Below, one piece after another: positions 38,328-50,371 of a DNA stretch of 64,000 bases (its first letter is position 1; every line of letters starts with the position of its first letter). The notes below the pieces were generated by a model. It did no database searches. It was not told the origin of the DNA and saw only the letters and a list, made by a program, of their open reading frames with translations. The translations under genes were made by a program, and so were the position numbers. This stretch comes from Podospora pseudocomata (taxonomy: Eukaryota; Ascomycota; Sordariomycetes; Sordariales; Podosporaceae): assembly GCF_035222375.1 (NCBI RefSeq), contig NW_026946366.1, forward strand, positions 1,798,001 through 1,862,000, read 5' to 3'.

Positions 38328-41300
38328 TCCTGTCAGTCTGTGGAGCGGGAGATCGACTGGTTTCCTATATGCCGACTCCAGGTGCCCCTTCTCGGCATGT
38401 TCTCTCCTTCACCAATGTGTATATATGGGGGGTGAGCCGACAAGAAATATCATGTAAGTGGTGGCGAGAGTATTCGCTAGGTGGGGGTTGTCGTTAGCAC
38501 AGTGAGTTTTCCTGGTTGATGGCGAGCCTCGGGCGTCGTCTTGGGAAGTTCGACAGGACGCGAAGAAGGGAAGCTTGACAAGTAGGTGGTCACCTTATGG
38601 CTGGAGTGGTTGGCGAGATAGTTAGTCGATTTTCTGGGGTGCATCAAAGTGAGCCGCCCCCGCAGACAGCGTAGCACAGCACAATAAACTGGGGATCGGG
38701 GAGTTTGGTAGAGAGGGAGGGTCAAGTATGGGACGAGTAATTGGTCAGGGGCCGGCTTGTCAGACAGGATGATGGGGCGACTACCCCGGATGGAAGGTTT
38801 GATTCTGGGGAGTCCCCCGGGTGGAAGACAGGGGAGGCTACAGTGTAAGTACCTAGGCAGGTAGGCTTAGAGCCGAGGACGGGAGGTGTGTGGCTATGAG
38901 ATGGATTGTTGGATCGCCAGTGAGTGAACGGATAACTCACATTCACCCTCCCCATCTAGAGCTTGATCCTCGGCCCTTTTTGCTGAAGGAAAACACGATG
39001 TCCATATGATGATTGGGCGGCTGTCTCCGAGCATCTGAAACTAAGAGCGAGAGCCGGCAGTGGCCGTTTAAAGACGAGATGTCATAAAGATAAATGTGAC
39101 CGAGGATGATGTCGAGGCCTGAGAGCCAAGGAAACCATGATGTTCAATTCCCACAAGAGAAGGTAGCAGTCCAACCCAGCGGGGAGGGGTCAGTGGACAG
39201 ATGTTGGCCAACACTGGAACTTGAGAAGGCACGATATGTGTGGTGCGGGGAGGGGACGATGCCGGTGAGTTGAAGGATGAGTGGGGTTGGAGAAGTGGGA
39301 AAGAGCTCCGGGGAGTTGGTGGAGACGATACACCTTACGGAAAGCTGTGTTTTTCGGGAATTCAAGTTTATCCCTAGGCGCTGCCAAAAGCAGAATGGGC
39401 TCCCAGTTACAGCTTGTCCTTGCCCCCTTCATCCCATATCCCTCCCGTCCTGTCCAGCAGTTTGGTGGTTCAATGGAGTTTAACAGATTGAAAAGGGATG
39501 AAATTTCATCCTTGATCCCTGTATGTAACGGCGGCCCCACAGTACCACCTCCGCAACCGACGGCTTCAGGGCCCGCCATCCACAAGCCGTTGCTCTCCAC
39601 CCCAGGGTCACTGTGACCACTTCAGGACGTCGACGACCTTGTTACTCTTGATTTGTATTCTTTAAACGCGCACCTTTTACCACTTCAAACATCACCAGAA
39701 AATCAATGTTCTTCTCTCAACTTATTTACCGCCTCCAAAACAGCGGTGCCCAAGAGCTGTCAAGGGTCCTTCCTTGTCTTTCTTTGGTACCGTGAAGTCA
39801 AGATCCAACTGTGATTCAGGAACGATGTCCATTGACGGGAACCCGATATATGAGGGGAGTATTCAATGCTTCCTCGCCTCTATCCCGTCTCGACTTAAGC
39901 TCTCTTCCACGGCAATTGTTTCTGGGGGGCAGGCCACAAGCACAATGTGACGCAGCGTGACCGCTCGCTGGGCCTCTGGAGCCGCCTTCTGTTTATATAC
40001 TGACGCTTTATTTCTTATTCTGGTCGAGATCTTTGGGCTAAAGCTGTGCGTCACAGTGAGGGTGCAGCGACAACTTAGGGGTCGCAATATCCTGATGTTT
40101 GCCGCGCCAATTACAGCTCACTGTTCTACAGTAACTGTTGATCTTGCCCGGCTGGGCTTTCTATACCAACCATATCAGCCAGGTATATCCTAGCCGTCGT
40201 CAATATCGAGACTGTGTCCCGGGTCGCTGCACCATGGGAGCGAGACACCCGAAGTCGAATACTTTCAAGTCCTCTTTCCGCATTACATACAACGACGGGG
40301 ACCATGATACGGCCGAGCCTGCTGTTCTCAGGAACTGAAGAGCGTTGAAGGTGCCGTTCGCTTAAGCAGCAAAACCCGGAACCCCCTGCAACCCGCGACC
40401 TTCACCAAATCTAGCCCCTTGCAAGATCGGGCTCTGGTCCCTAACGGTCGGCGATCCTTGGCAGTCTACGGACGATCGTCTCCCGAAATTCAACCCAGCT
40501 TCCTCGCCTCTTCCCTCACCTCGACCATGAAATCACCTCTTCACCGCATCACCACTTGCTTTCATAACACCGCGAGCTTCATACTCTGGCGTAGCACTCT
40601 TTATGGAGCTCTCAAGCAGCTTTGCTCCAGTGACCGCTTCAGGTTGTCGTCAGACAGGTACACTTGGTCACATTACACCTCCCCATTGCTGTTGCATGGC
40701 TGGGGATAGCATCAAGAATCATCATCATATTGTCAACTACCGGAAATTCGGAACCGAGACTATTAAGCAAAGACCGGCATACCAAACATGACATGCCTCG
40801 ATTCGGGGCCATTTAAGCTCTGTATCAGTGCAGATGTCTCCCCAGCAATTACGGTAAGGTAACCCGTCGAGCAGGATGAAGATCAAGCCTCTTCTTGTTC
40901 TTGTTCTTGTTGTCGATCTTTTGCTTATACCCAGGAACCAAGCTCTTGTGCCTTGCTGTTGCTTGCCAGCCTAGACCAAGCAGCTCCGGTAGTTCACTGA
41001 CCGCAGCCTGCCTTCCATATACCGGGTGTATCCTGCAGGCGGAGATGCTGGTGCCGAGCGCTAAGGTCAAGTAGGTGGGCACACTTCCTGCTTGAATCTT
41101 CCAGGTTTGTGCTGTACATATTCTCGTCCTCGTTCCGCGACACCTATCGGTCCGAAAATCTCTCCGTCGTCTGCTTGTGCTCAGGTCAGGAGCCCTACAA
41201 GCCCGGATTGTCGGGAGGCTCTCCGGCTTCGACTTCTCGATAACGCACGATATCCAGGCTTGTCCTTACTTTCTGACTTCACTATACAGTGTTTCAAAGC

Positions 41301-43241
41301 TTATTTGCTCATATCAACCTTTAGCAGCACTTAATCTACCTGAACATGTAGATACAAGCCCCTCGAGTATTGCAAGAAAGATCAGGTTGCTGTTTCGAAC
41401 GGGTTTTGAAACACGGTTCGGTTCAATGGGCTAAGATTCATTGACTTCGGTGAGCTTCGGACGAAAACATATCACTACCTAGCCTCTACATATTGTTCCC
41501 AAAGTCGGATTCCTGTCTCGTCTCCAAAGTATTCATTGTCTATCAAGGACTCGTTGAATCTATAGCATCACTAATCCACACCCCAATCCCGATCTCCGCC
41601 TTGGGTTTGCATGTGAGCTACTGCACCTCCCCGCAAGACGATACGACTGTTTGGTTCATGCGGTGGACCCGGACAGCGGAAGAGGCAACGCCATCAGGTT
41701 AGGAGAATTGGGATCAGGGGTCCGCTGCCGATACGCCAAGGTAGGAGATTCGAGAATCCGATTCGGTGGGGTTGGGCTACCCGAAGCTTGTTTGTCGTCT
41801 TGCCCTCCAGACTTGTACAAAGTAATTGTTGCGCCCCTCTCTTACTCGGAATTCAAGATGGAAGAAAATAGTCGTGACGAGTATTCTGTCAAACAAGTGT
41901 GCGGTACACGCCTGGAGGCAAAGTAGAGACCTCGCACTGAAGACGATAGCACGCGGTGTACCTACCGTGGTACGTTCTCTATGATCTGCTGAGTTTAGAC
42001 GGCCGAGGGAGTTGAACCCATTAGTCTCGGTGTCAGATCATGATCGTTTCGACGATTCTGCCCTTCCTACCTATTTGACATATTGCTCGGCTACCACTCG
42101 GAGTGCCTACCGAATCCTTAGACGACAGACAACAACATTCCTAGAAGCATCTGACGGAATAGTCACGGTAGGCTCAACAGCAAGCCTTTCAAAAGCACTC
42201 TAGGCACTATGCTGAACGGTCTCTTTCTCGGCCCAACCCGAGCCTACCTAGATTGAAAACTCAGAGTAGGGACCGTTGTTTTTGACAGCATCTTGAACCG
42301 TGTTTAACTGTTACGTCTATATTACTTGCAATATCAGAATCCTGCTCGAGAAGCTCTCAACCTGGTCACCAACGCCTTGAAAATTTATCACTAGTCACAT
42401 CTCTGGTAGCTTCCAACAGTCTTGTTTTGTGAAGAAGTCCTGGCTGAGATTGCCTCCGGTGGGGTGCTGCTGTCGACAGTACGTCCTAGCGGTCTATGCT
42501 CACAAGGACCAGCAACTCGGTTCTGGGCAGTTTGTAACCCGGATAGATAGACGGTAGATGTAAATGTATCTTCGAATTTCGTTTCCCAATTAATTCTCAT
42601 AATCCCCTCCCCACAGAACCTGCCTGCCGCAAAGTAGTATCATCCGGGACTCGCATCCGATAGACCGCTCGCTCATTGACCACCACATGCACCTCACGTT
42701 CCACTCGCCACAATGAACCATCTGTGCATCAACTCTGTCATGAATCCCCGATTCCAACCGCTACACCATAAGCCACACATGCAGACACTGATCATGGGAG
42801 AACCTCCCCAGACCATATGCCCGATATCCACCTCTCCGCACGCAAATGCAACACCTTTACACCATACTCTAGATGCCCATCCATCCAGTCCTAGTTGAGC
42901 AAGGCTTGGCTCATGTCTCCTCCTTTCTCAACGAGTTCGATGGACCGAGCCGGTTGGCGATGATAGTGACAAGCTTGTGTTACGCTGCCCTGGCTCCTCA
43001 TCCTATCTCTTGGTGACAGCATGTCCCAAGAGGTCAGCTCGATTCATGTATCGATGCTCGTAATCGGGTAGCCAGGTAGCATCGCTCGAGAACCTAGACC
43101 GTACCTGTTAAAGTACTTCTCTTGTCAGTGAAGCTCCTGTATAGCGGGGTATGATACCAGATATCCTACCATTTCTCAAATAATACCCGAGCCAATATGC
43201 CATTTCATCTCCTTTGATGTTCAACTGGTCCGAGTCCCCTT
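38328..43241. other. Gene-poor, lower-GC stretch
   Basis: About 4.9 kb with no open frame above about 140 codons, none of them protein-like. By eye the GC content falls from about 39.6 kb on, below the flanking intergenic DNA. On the minus strand near 42010-42030 there is a perfect tRNA B-box match (GGTTCAACTCC) without a foldable cloverleaf. It may contain decayed repeats, possibly altered by RIP, but I could not identify any element by sequence. Confidence 0.4.
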
Positions 43242-45548
43242 TCAAAAGAACTGCCTCCCGCTCGCCAACCTCACAAAGCTGTACGGTACGTTCTGCCCAA
43301 CCAGCAACCTCAGCGTCTCAACTGTCGTAAACGCCGTTACATCCGCCGCCCCATAAGCCGCGAACCCACATTGCTCAGCAATCAAACCCGGGTCCCCCTT
43401 CCGTGGGCCATGCCCCGAGCCGTCTGCCAGGTCCAAAAACACCCTTCTCGAGTTTTCCCTTCCCGCACCTGCCGCCCCTCGAGGCGGCGACCCGAACAGA
43501 CGAACGAGCATCCCGACTAGATTACTCTTTTCCGGACCCAGAGCACTCACCACCACAAACGGCGAGCCGGCCCCCGCTCGTATAGACTCGGTACCGTTGG
43601 CATTTACCGTACGGGCTCTCTGTATGCTCTCGAGGCTGTTGAATGGCTCGATACGAAGGTCTTTGGCAAAGGCGGGAGGTGTTTTGAAGCCGACGGTGTA
43701 AACCTTACCGACCTTCAGGGCTTTGAGAGCGAATAAAGCACTGGCTGCATCGTCGGCCGATGAGGCAAGTACCACAGCCGCGCAGCCAAAGTAGGCAGAT
43801 GGAGCAAGATCACGGGTAAGGGTACTAAGGATACCTTTCCACGAGGCGTTGTCAAACACGAGAGAAGTGTTCGGTGGCAAGCCCGACTGCGTCGAGCCGA
43901 TAGCACCCACGGAATCTCCGTTTTGCTGCCGAGGCGGGCTTGATGGTGTGGATGCTGAACTAGATGATGTGGCCGGCCGGACGACGATGGTATCAACCAT
44001 CCCGATGAGTCGAGCGGCTTCGCTGAGAACCGGCCCGTTGCCATTGTTGAGTGATGCAAAGAAGCCTTTGCTCGTCGCCAGATTGGTGAGTGACATGGCT
44101 GGATTTAGGTGAGCACCGCCAAAGTTTCTTTGATTACACCACGTCTCGATGGAGGCAAGCCCTTTGGGTTGTCGCTCCACGACGGCAAAGTGATGTGGTA
44201 ACCCAAGTTCGTTGAAGCATTTCTCATAGAAGGGTGCCTGTGGAATGGCACTCCGCATGCTCGGGCTAGTAATGCCATAGATGTTCTTCTTTGGCAGCTG
44301 TCCAACCAACGCCAGGGCCTGGTTGATCTCAGCTGCGCTCATCTGCCCCGGAGCTGCGATGATGGGCAGCAGAGGGTGGGTGATAGGAGTGAAGACCTTG
44401 TTAAGCGTCCGAGAGAACTGACCCGTTTCCCCCATGTTGACAGCAGACAGCGGTGGTGAATCGGGATATTCAGCCTTGATTTTTGACCGGAAGTATTCCA
44501 ACTCAAAGTTTTCATTGTGGTCATTGATGATGGCAATCATTTTCACAATGTCGGCGTACCGTCGAGACTGGAGGAATATTGACTCGGCTCTCTGTGAGGG
44601 CCACTTGAAAGTGCCTGAGAAATCATGGAAGGCAGACATGATGCGACTGCTCCCGCGCTGCTCGTACAGTCTTCGTCGAATGGTTTCTGGGAGCCAGAGC
44701 TCGACGTCGATGTACTCAACGCCCCACTGAATCGCCCGGTAAAGATATTCATAAAACAAGTCTGGATTGTCCATCGGAAATCGGCCATTCTCTTTCGTAC
44801 ACCTTGTCGTGAATATGATTGGCAGTTCGGTCCTCTGGCGAAGAAGCATGAGCTGTTCGCCAACATAGCTCAAGCTTGGGATTTCCGAGAACCGTCCATT
44901 GCCCAGAGGCTCTTTCAAGAGATCAACTCGAATCTCGACAGCGTCTGAGCCGACAGTGAGTATGTCGATGTTTGGGAGCGCAGCATGGACATCCGGAAAC
45001 GTTGTCGAAATGAAGTACGTCCTCGGTTTTGCCATTAGTGTTTCGTGGTGGCTAAGCTGTCCCAGGGTATGTGATACAAATCGTGTTAGATCTCTTCGGA
45101 AGAATGAAGCTTCGGTATAAAGCCACTCGTAATCTGTCTGCGCTGACAGGTAGACGTCGGGAGGCATGCCCAGTGTTGTACAATGAGCGTTGATGGTCAC
45201 GACCAGTCCCCTGTTCCGTGAGGCTATCTCAGCCTTTGCACTTTCCGCCGAGACCCCAATAACCCAATCCTGATCATCCCTGGTGACGTCCCGAATCCCT
45301 CCTTTCAGTCGGTAAGGCTTCCCGAGAACCTCAGCAAAGACGGCCACTATCTGCTCTTGGCCAGGACCATACATTATCACCACTATTCTTGCATCTCCTT
45401 GTTGCAAACCACCTCGAATCGTCATCTCATGTGATGCACGTGGTGCTCGAGTTTCAATGTCGATATCCATAGCTATGTGATTTCGTCCAAAACTTTGTCG
45501 TCGTCCTGGCGCGGGCAGCGACTCCAGTGGTTGAACAGCCGCCATCAT
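43242..45548 (-). CDS. qa-1S: Quinate repressor homologue (QutR/qa-1S type, AROM-derived)
   Basis: Family repressors block quinate-utilisation genes and descend from the last three domains of the pentafunctional AROM enzyme. Intronless, 768 aa from the ATG at 45548 (context GCAGCCATGATGG); the open frame continues 169 codons upstream but with Arg/Trp-rich shadow-like composition. Order: degenerate shikimate-kinase domain ([18 protein letters not shown], no Walker A GKS/T); type I dehydroquinase-like domain ([49 protein letters not shown]); shikimate-dehydrogenase-like domain ([32 protein letters not shown], ending [11 protein letters not shown]). The dehydroquinase Glu-x-Arg-x-Asp, His and Lys seem retained, while the shikimate-dehydrogenase catalytic Lys segment (VTIPLK in enzymes) is replaced by HLNPAM. 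It is shorter than the roughly 900-aa Neurospora protein. No other quinate-pathway gene is adjacent. Confidence 0.85.
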   Translation of the reverse strand: MMAAVQPLESLPAPGRRQSFGRNHIAMDIDIETRAPRASHEMTIRGGLQQGDARIVVIMYGPGQEQIVAVFAEVLGKPYRLKGGIRDVTRDDQDWVIGVSAESAKAEIASRNRGLVVTINAHCTTLGMPPDVYLSAQTDYEWLYTEASFFRRDLTRFVSHTLGQLSHHETLMAKPRTYFISTTFPDVHAALPNIDILTVGSDAVEIRVDLLKEPLGNGRFSEIPSLSYVGEQLMLLRQRTELPIIFTTRCTKENGRFPMDNPDLFYEYLYRAIQWGVEYIDVELWLPETIRRRLYEQRGSSRIMSAFHDFSGTFKWPSQRAESIFLQSRRYADIVKMIAIINDHNENFELEYFRSKIKAEYPDSPPLSAVNMGETGQFSRTLNKVFTPITHPLLPIIAAPGQMSAAEINQALALVGQLPKKNIYGITSPSMRSAIPQAPFYEKCFNELGLPHHFAVVERQPKGLASIETWCNQRNFGGAHLNPAMSLTNLATSKGFFASLNNGNGPVLSEAARLIGMVDTIVVRPATSSSSASTPSSPPRQQNGDSVGAIGSTQSGLPPNTSLVFDNASWKGILSTLTRDLAPSAYFGCAAVVLASSADDAASALFALKALKVGKVYTVGFKTPPAFAKDLRIEPFNSLESIQRARTVNANGTESIRAGAGSPFVVVSALGPEKSNLVGMLVRLFGSPPRGAAGAGRENSRRVFLDLADGSGHGPRKGDPGLIAEQCGFAAYGAADVTAFTTVETLRLLVGQNVPYSFVRLASGRQFF

Positions 45549-48292
45549 GGCTGCGTCTGTTTTTCGACTCGTCGTGTAGCCGTAATTATAAGGGATCCGA
45601 TGATCAGGGGCTCGTGTCGGTGCCCTCGCCTCTCGTCCCAGATTCCAACTGACTGCTCTATGCCGGTGATTCCAGTTCGAGCCCCAACTACGAAACGGCA
45701 GGATCCTTCTGAAGAGGCCTATTGCGCATGGCCTAGACTCCCGGGTTGAGGAAGCTGGCTTCTGATCTGGGTAAGTCCCGTTTGATTCGGTGAGCTGTGG
45801 GCGCTGAATAAATAATCTACTGGGAATTGGGCGAATTCTTTTGCTTTTCAGTCGACGTATGAAGGTGGCCTCAGAAATGCCTCGGAAAGACAACAGACGT
45901 CGTGTTGGCCTGTCGGGAGTGTTCCAGCAAGTTTGGAGAAGACGTAATGTTCCAGTTCGAGCCAAGTCGTAGGTGGTTCGGTGCCAGAGCCTCACAATAC
46001 AGCCGGTGATGACGGCGGGTAAAGATGAGACACGAGACGGAGCGGGCCAGAGCACTCAATGGAAAGATCCGGCGACATGTACGGGTATATCAGCACCCGG
46101 GTATCTGCCGCGTCATTTGCCTGGGAGATGGGACCTGGGAATCAACAAGAGACCGAGGGTGTTTGCAAGACATCTGGCATTGGGGTTTCTGGAAGGTAGA
46201 TAGCGTATATTGGGTCTTGGGACCGCCAAGCCAGTCGAAATATTTCGCCGACGTTTGTTTTACCGTCATCAGACGGATGGAGCACTGACGGCAGACCTGA
46301 ACCAGACGAGCGAGCAAGCTGGGTCAACTCCCACGCTGGCCTGTCTACAATCGCATGTATTGGTGCTGCTAGCTGCCGGCCAGGGGGACGGGAACAGCGT
46401 GGGACTGGATTAAAATAGTGGAGTCTAGGTAACTGTCATCATAACTGGCTATTAACATTGGTAGTTCTTGTCTACGACACCCGATTGTGTTGGTGGAAGA
46501 CATACACACCCAATCCAGACGTGCCTGGATCTATCGTGGCGTCAGACTTGCCGTGACAAATGCCGTCTGCGATCGATACAAATTATCCATGGCCAGGTCC
46601 AATACCGCCTGGAACGAACGTGCCACGGGGCAGCAGCTGGACTATCGATGATTCCCACTGAAGGACCGGGAGGGACGATGGTAGGCGGGGAATCAACCGA
46701 ACAGGTTCCTAGGAAATTACGCGAAGACGGTCCGTCAAGGCCAATTCATCCGGCGTTACGTTGTGGTCGGCACACGCCGAACGGTTGAATACTGTAACGA
46801 CCTTGTCCATTCACCTGGGAGCTGGAAAATGAGTGAGTGGTGATTTGCGAGAGGCGTTCAAGACAGGGAGCGAGTGCGAAGAACCCCACAGTTTCTCCAG
46901 CACCTGGAGAATCTCTCTTTAAAAGTCCGCCAATGAGAGTGCTCGGATTTGAGCCCATGCTCTGTTCGTGCAGATCTGATGGGGGGCCGATGCGCTAAAA
47001 GCTGGGGCAAGGACCGCTAAAAGGGCCCTTTCCCAGGGATTCCTGCACCCACTGAAGATCTTCGTCCACTCCTCCAACTTTGATTCAACCAGCACCCTTC
47101 TCCGACAACCAACAACCCAACAACCTGGGTTCATGCGGGCAACACCATGAACCATATCTGATACATTGGGTGGGCAGTGTCTAATTTTCCGTAAATCATC
47201 TGCCTCTATCTCGCTATCTCGTTCCGGAATGCTTACTTCCATCCACTCCCTCAGCCCTAAGCGCAGCTGACTGTCGACCATAAGTTGAGGTCGTCACCGT
47301 TATGGGAGATTGACTCCCCTTCCTGAAACGGGCAACTCACAACATGGCCCTGCTCCCGTTTCACCCAAGGATCGCCTTTCCCGACTTCAGGCTGAATAGA
47401 CCCAAACTTCCGTCAAAGGCAAATTCCGTGTGGGATGGTACTATAGTGATTGCTTCAACCTTACCAGCTGTGGGGAGCCAAGCTGGGTAGAAGTTCGCAT
47501 CGCTTCAATGGGAAGACAGGCCGTCGAGATCTACCCGGTTTCTTTCCCACAGATTACCTTGCATCGAGACGGTCCGCGAATTGTACATGACGAATAATAC
47601 TCCGAGGCATCAAACGCCCAGCATGCTAGCGTGACATGATGATAGCTTCACCTGTGTTATCTTGTGGATAAGTAATCCATCTTCCTGGTCTGCAGGGCAT
47701 GAATTTAGATTCCTCGTGGCAAATGTTGCTTTATTGGCTTCCAAGCATTCTGACTGCTGGAAAATCTCGGCGTTGTTCGCTACCAGTTTTCAATTTTCAT
47801 GGGGGTCAACGTCTCGGCCCGAGATATCGCGACGTTATGCGACGCAGGTCTGGACTGGGCCATGCAGAAAGAGGCCGAACAGCTTATTCGACAATTTGTC
47901 ATGCCACGTCTAATTGTCATCATATCACGTTCACTTGAGGACATGTGATGATAAGGCCCGAGGTATTCAGCTCAAAATAGAGTGACAATGATAAACATTG
48001 TATCAGAGTCTTGTTACGTCGTGAAGCTGTCCTCAAAATGAGAGCCTCATGTAGCAGGTCTTACGATGAAGAAGGTAGAGCTCAGCTTTACATACCTTAT
48101 TAGACTGGGTCACAAATTAAAGGTTTTACAGTGTGACCTTGATAAAATTGTATTTCTGTTTCATAGAAACACAACAAGTTGGCCCACCGATCAAAAAGAA
48201 TTTCAGATACATCACTCCTCTCAAAACCATTCCTCTTCGCGCTATCCGAAAGCCTTCCAGTTCCCTCCCACCTCCATTCTTCCTAAACAAAA
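45549..48292. other. Upstream region of the quinate-repressor gene
   Basis: About 2.7 kb. 45549-46055 is an open extension of the repressor frame that may be 5' leader rather than coding. From 46.1 to 48.3 kb only short frames are present and no motif is recognisable. The right end is A/T-rich 3' flank of the dihydroorotate dehydrogenase gene. Confidence 0.45.
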
Positions 48293-49312
48293 TCACCACC
48301 CCCCCTTCAATCCCTTCTCAATCTCCTCAAAAACCTCAACTCCTTTCACCCCTAAAGCAGTACCCACCCCAACAACCCCCGCCCCAGCAGCCCTCATCCT
48401 CTTGTACCCCTTCTCATCCTCCACACCTCCAATCCCAATTACAGTGATATGCTTCAAACTCGGTCTCTCATCCAACATCCTCCGAATAGTAGCCACATTC
48501 CCCAGGGCCAACGGGTGCAGCGCCGCCCCGGCCATCCCCCCAATCCCGTTACCTGGCAGAACAGGGTCGCCCTCGGGTGAGAGAACGAGACATGACCCTA
48601 GGGTGTTGGTGCATGTTATGAAGGAGACTTGATCACCTTCCTCTTCGAGGGCAGAGATGAGTTCGTTGTATTCGGAGGAGTGGGTGTAGGGTGGTGTTTT
48701 GATGCCGAAGGGCAGGCGTGGTAAGTCTGGTCTGAGTTTATCACGCATCGTGAACCGCAGACGGCGAAAGTACTCGACCAGTGCGTCTTTAGAGTACGCG
48801 GGAGGAGGTTTGTTGGGTATGTTGGGGCAGGAGAGATTGATTTCCATGTAGATGTGACCGGCGGTTATATACTCGGACAGGTAATCGGCGATGCATGTAT
48901 AGCATTCACTGACCTCGGTCGGGGTGCCCGTGACTGAGATGATGAAGGGTTTGATGGGCTGAGTACCAGAGCAAGTAGTATAGATCTTGTATATCCATTG
49001 CAAATATTGAATTAGAGCGTAAGGGCTGTAGCCTAGTGTGTTCAAGCTTGCTTTTTGAGCAGGAGCTTTGCTGGCTTCTTGGGGGGTTAGGTTGGTGGAT
49101 TTTGAGGCTTCGGGACTAGAGGGATCGAAGAAGGTGTATCGATGAATAGCTTCATCGTGCTGGAAGCCGTCCAAAGTAGCGGTTCGAGTTGTAACTGCGC
49201 CTGTGGAAGGGCAAAGATACAGCCGCTCTAAGTCCACATCGCCAGATGCCCATGGGTTAGCCGAGTTGATCAATGGCGGGTTGATTTTGATGGGCGGTGG
49301 TAGTTCCGACAT
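48293..49312 (-). CDS. Dihydroorotate dehydrogenase, class 1A-like (soluble)
   Basis: FMN enzyme oxidising dihydroorotate to orotate; class 1A enzymes are cytosolic and use fumarate. Intronless, 339 aa, starting at 49312. Motifs: NSANPWAS near the start, SLNTLGYSPY, FIISVTGT, the class 1A catalytic-Cys loop INLSCPNIPNKP (Cys162), LPFGIKTPPY, TCTNTLGSCLVL, and the phosphate-binding end ITVIGIGGVEDEKGY...GAGVVGVGTALGVKGVEVF. There is no mitochondrial presequence or membrane anchor. The pyrimidine-pathway enzyme of most filamentous fungi is the membrane-bound class 2 type, so this is likely an additional paralogue with a separate role. An insertion (about residues 63-88, SPEASKSTNLTPQEASKAP) is polar and may be lineage-specific. 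Confidence 0.92.
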   Translation of the reverse strand: MSELPPPIKINPPLINSANPWASGDVDLERLYLCPSTGAVTTRTATLDGFQHDEAIHRYTFFDPSSPEASKSTNLTPQEASKAPAQKASLNTLGYSPYALIQYLQWIYKIYTTCSGTQPIKPFIISVTGTPTEVSECYTCIADYLSEYITAGHIYMEINLSCPNIPNKPPPAYSKDALVEYFRRLRFTMRDKLRPDLPRLPFGIKTPPYTHSSEYNELISALEEEGDQVSFITCTNTLGSCLVLSPEGDPVLPGNGIGGMAGAALHPLALGNVATIRRMLDERPSLKHITVIGIGGVEDEKGYKRMRAAGAGVVGVGTALGVKGVEVFEEIEKGLKGGW

Positions 49313-49550
49313 GGTTAATCACTGAATATATGTTGGAGTTCTGTCTGCTGGGTGTAGTTGAAAGTTGTTGTCTTGAATTCGGCGGGGTTAGATGGACAAC
49401 TTGAAGATAAGAGCTGCACCCCGCATCAAGTGTGTGGGGTCATCACAACAGTATGAAGACATCAAACGAGCTTCAAGTCAACCACGGCGAGAAGTTGGTG
49501 GTCAAAAGTAATTTTATATATATATATTTTTTTTGCATTCATATCATCGA

Positions 49551-50371
49551 CTAGAGCATATCATCAATGCCCTTGTCAGCATCTTTCTTGATCAGCTCGA
49601 CCATGCCCTGTCAACAGTCAGCATGTTATCCAATGAACCTTCAGAAGTCCACTCACCTCAGGCATAATGGGTTTTCCATCCTCAGTCTTAACGTAACGGA
49701 ATGGCATCTCTGTGCTCTCATACTCGTTGAACTTGAGTTCGGGAAAGTCGACGTAGGGAATGTCTTTCAACGGTGCTGTGGAAACGTTAGTAAATGTCAT
49801 TGTGTAGAAGAGAGGGTTTCATACTCTTGCCCTCAACCACCAGACGAGTTACACGGACTGCAGTGTCTGTGGTCATCTGGACGGGCCCGAGACGACGGCC
49901 CTCAAAGCCCTTGGCCCGCAACTCGGATGTTCTGTCTGTAACCGAGTTAGACAAGGCATTATCGATCCTTCAGCAACTGTGGCAAATACCTCTAGGGGGG
50001 TCATCACCTATTATTTTATTAGCGTGTATTTTGATGTTAAGCTTGGCTCATAACATACCAAGGATTCCTCCAAACAGGAACACATCAAAGTTGTCCGCAT
50101 CTTCAGGGGCAAGATCACTCTTCCCCTGAGGGTCAAGAAGGCATACTCTAGACTTCTTGTCCGCATACAACTCCTCCACACCCCGCCTCTCAGCTGTGAA
50201 CGAGGGGATGGCAGCCAAGGCGTCTGGGACCTTGAACTGTGGGTGGAGAGACGAAAGGAAGAACTTGGACCCAGTCTCTTGCGACTCGCGCGCGATGGTG
50301 ATATACTCGAGTTCTGACCAGGGTCCAAGCTCCTCGTCCAGGTGCTCAACGATGTACGTTTTTCCGGCCAT
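49551..50371 (-). CDS. SFM1: Sfm1-type SPOUT protein arginine methyltransferase (ribosomal protein S3)
   Basis: In yeast Sfm1 methylates an arginine of ribosomal protein uS3. Model complement(49551..49607, 49657..49775, 49825..49935, 49990..50007, 50059..50371), 205 aa, five exons with introns of 49-54 nt. Exon 2 is only 18 nt (codes for part of GDDPPRD). Family features are the opening TYIVEHLDEELGPWSELEYITIARES, then KFFLSSLHPQF, SRVCLLDPQGKSDLAPEDADNFDVFLFGGILGDDPPRDRT (cofactor-knot region), ELRAKGFEGRRLGPVQMTTDTAV and the ending DIPYVDFPELKF...GKPIMPEGM. Every splice is needed to keep the family pattern, which supports the microexon. It is divergent from KEX1, with 0.9 kb between starts. 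Confidence 0.93.

Noticed and set aside
42005-42120. Possible tRNA gene on the minus strand (perfect B-box GGTTCAACTCC, weak A-box-like TAGCCGAGCAA upstream)
   Set aside because: The A- to B-box distance is about 75 nt, the T-stem pairs only three bases and no anticodon arm or acceptor stem forms. At most a decayed relic.
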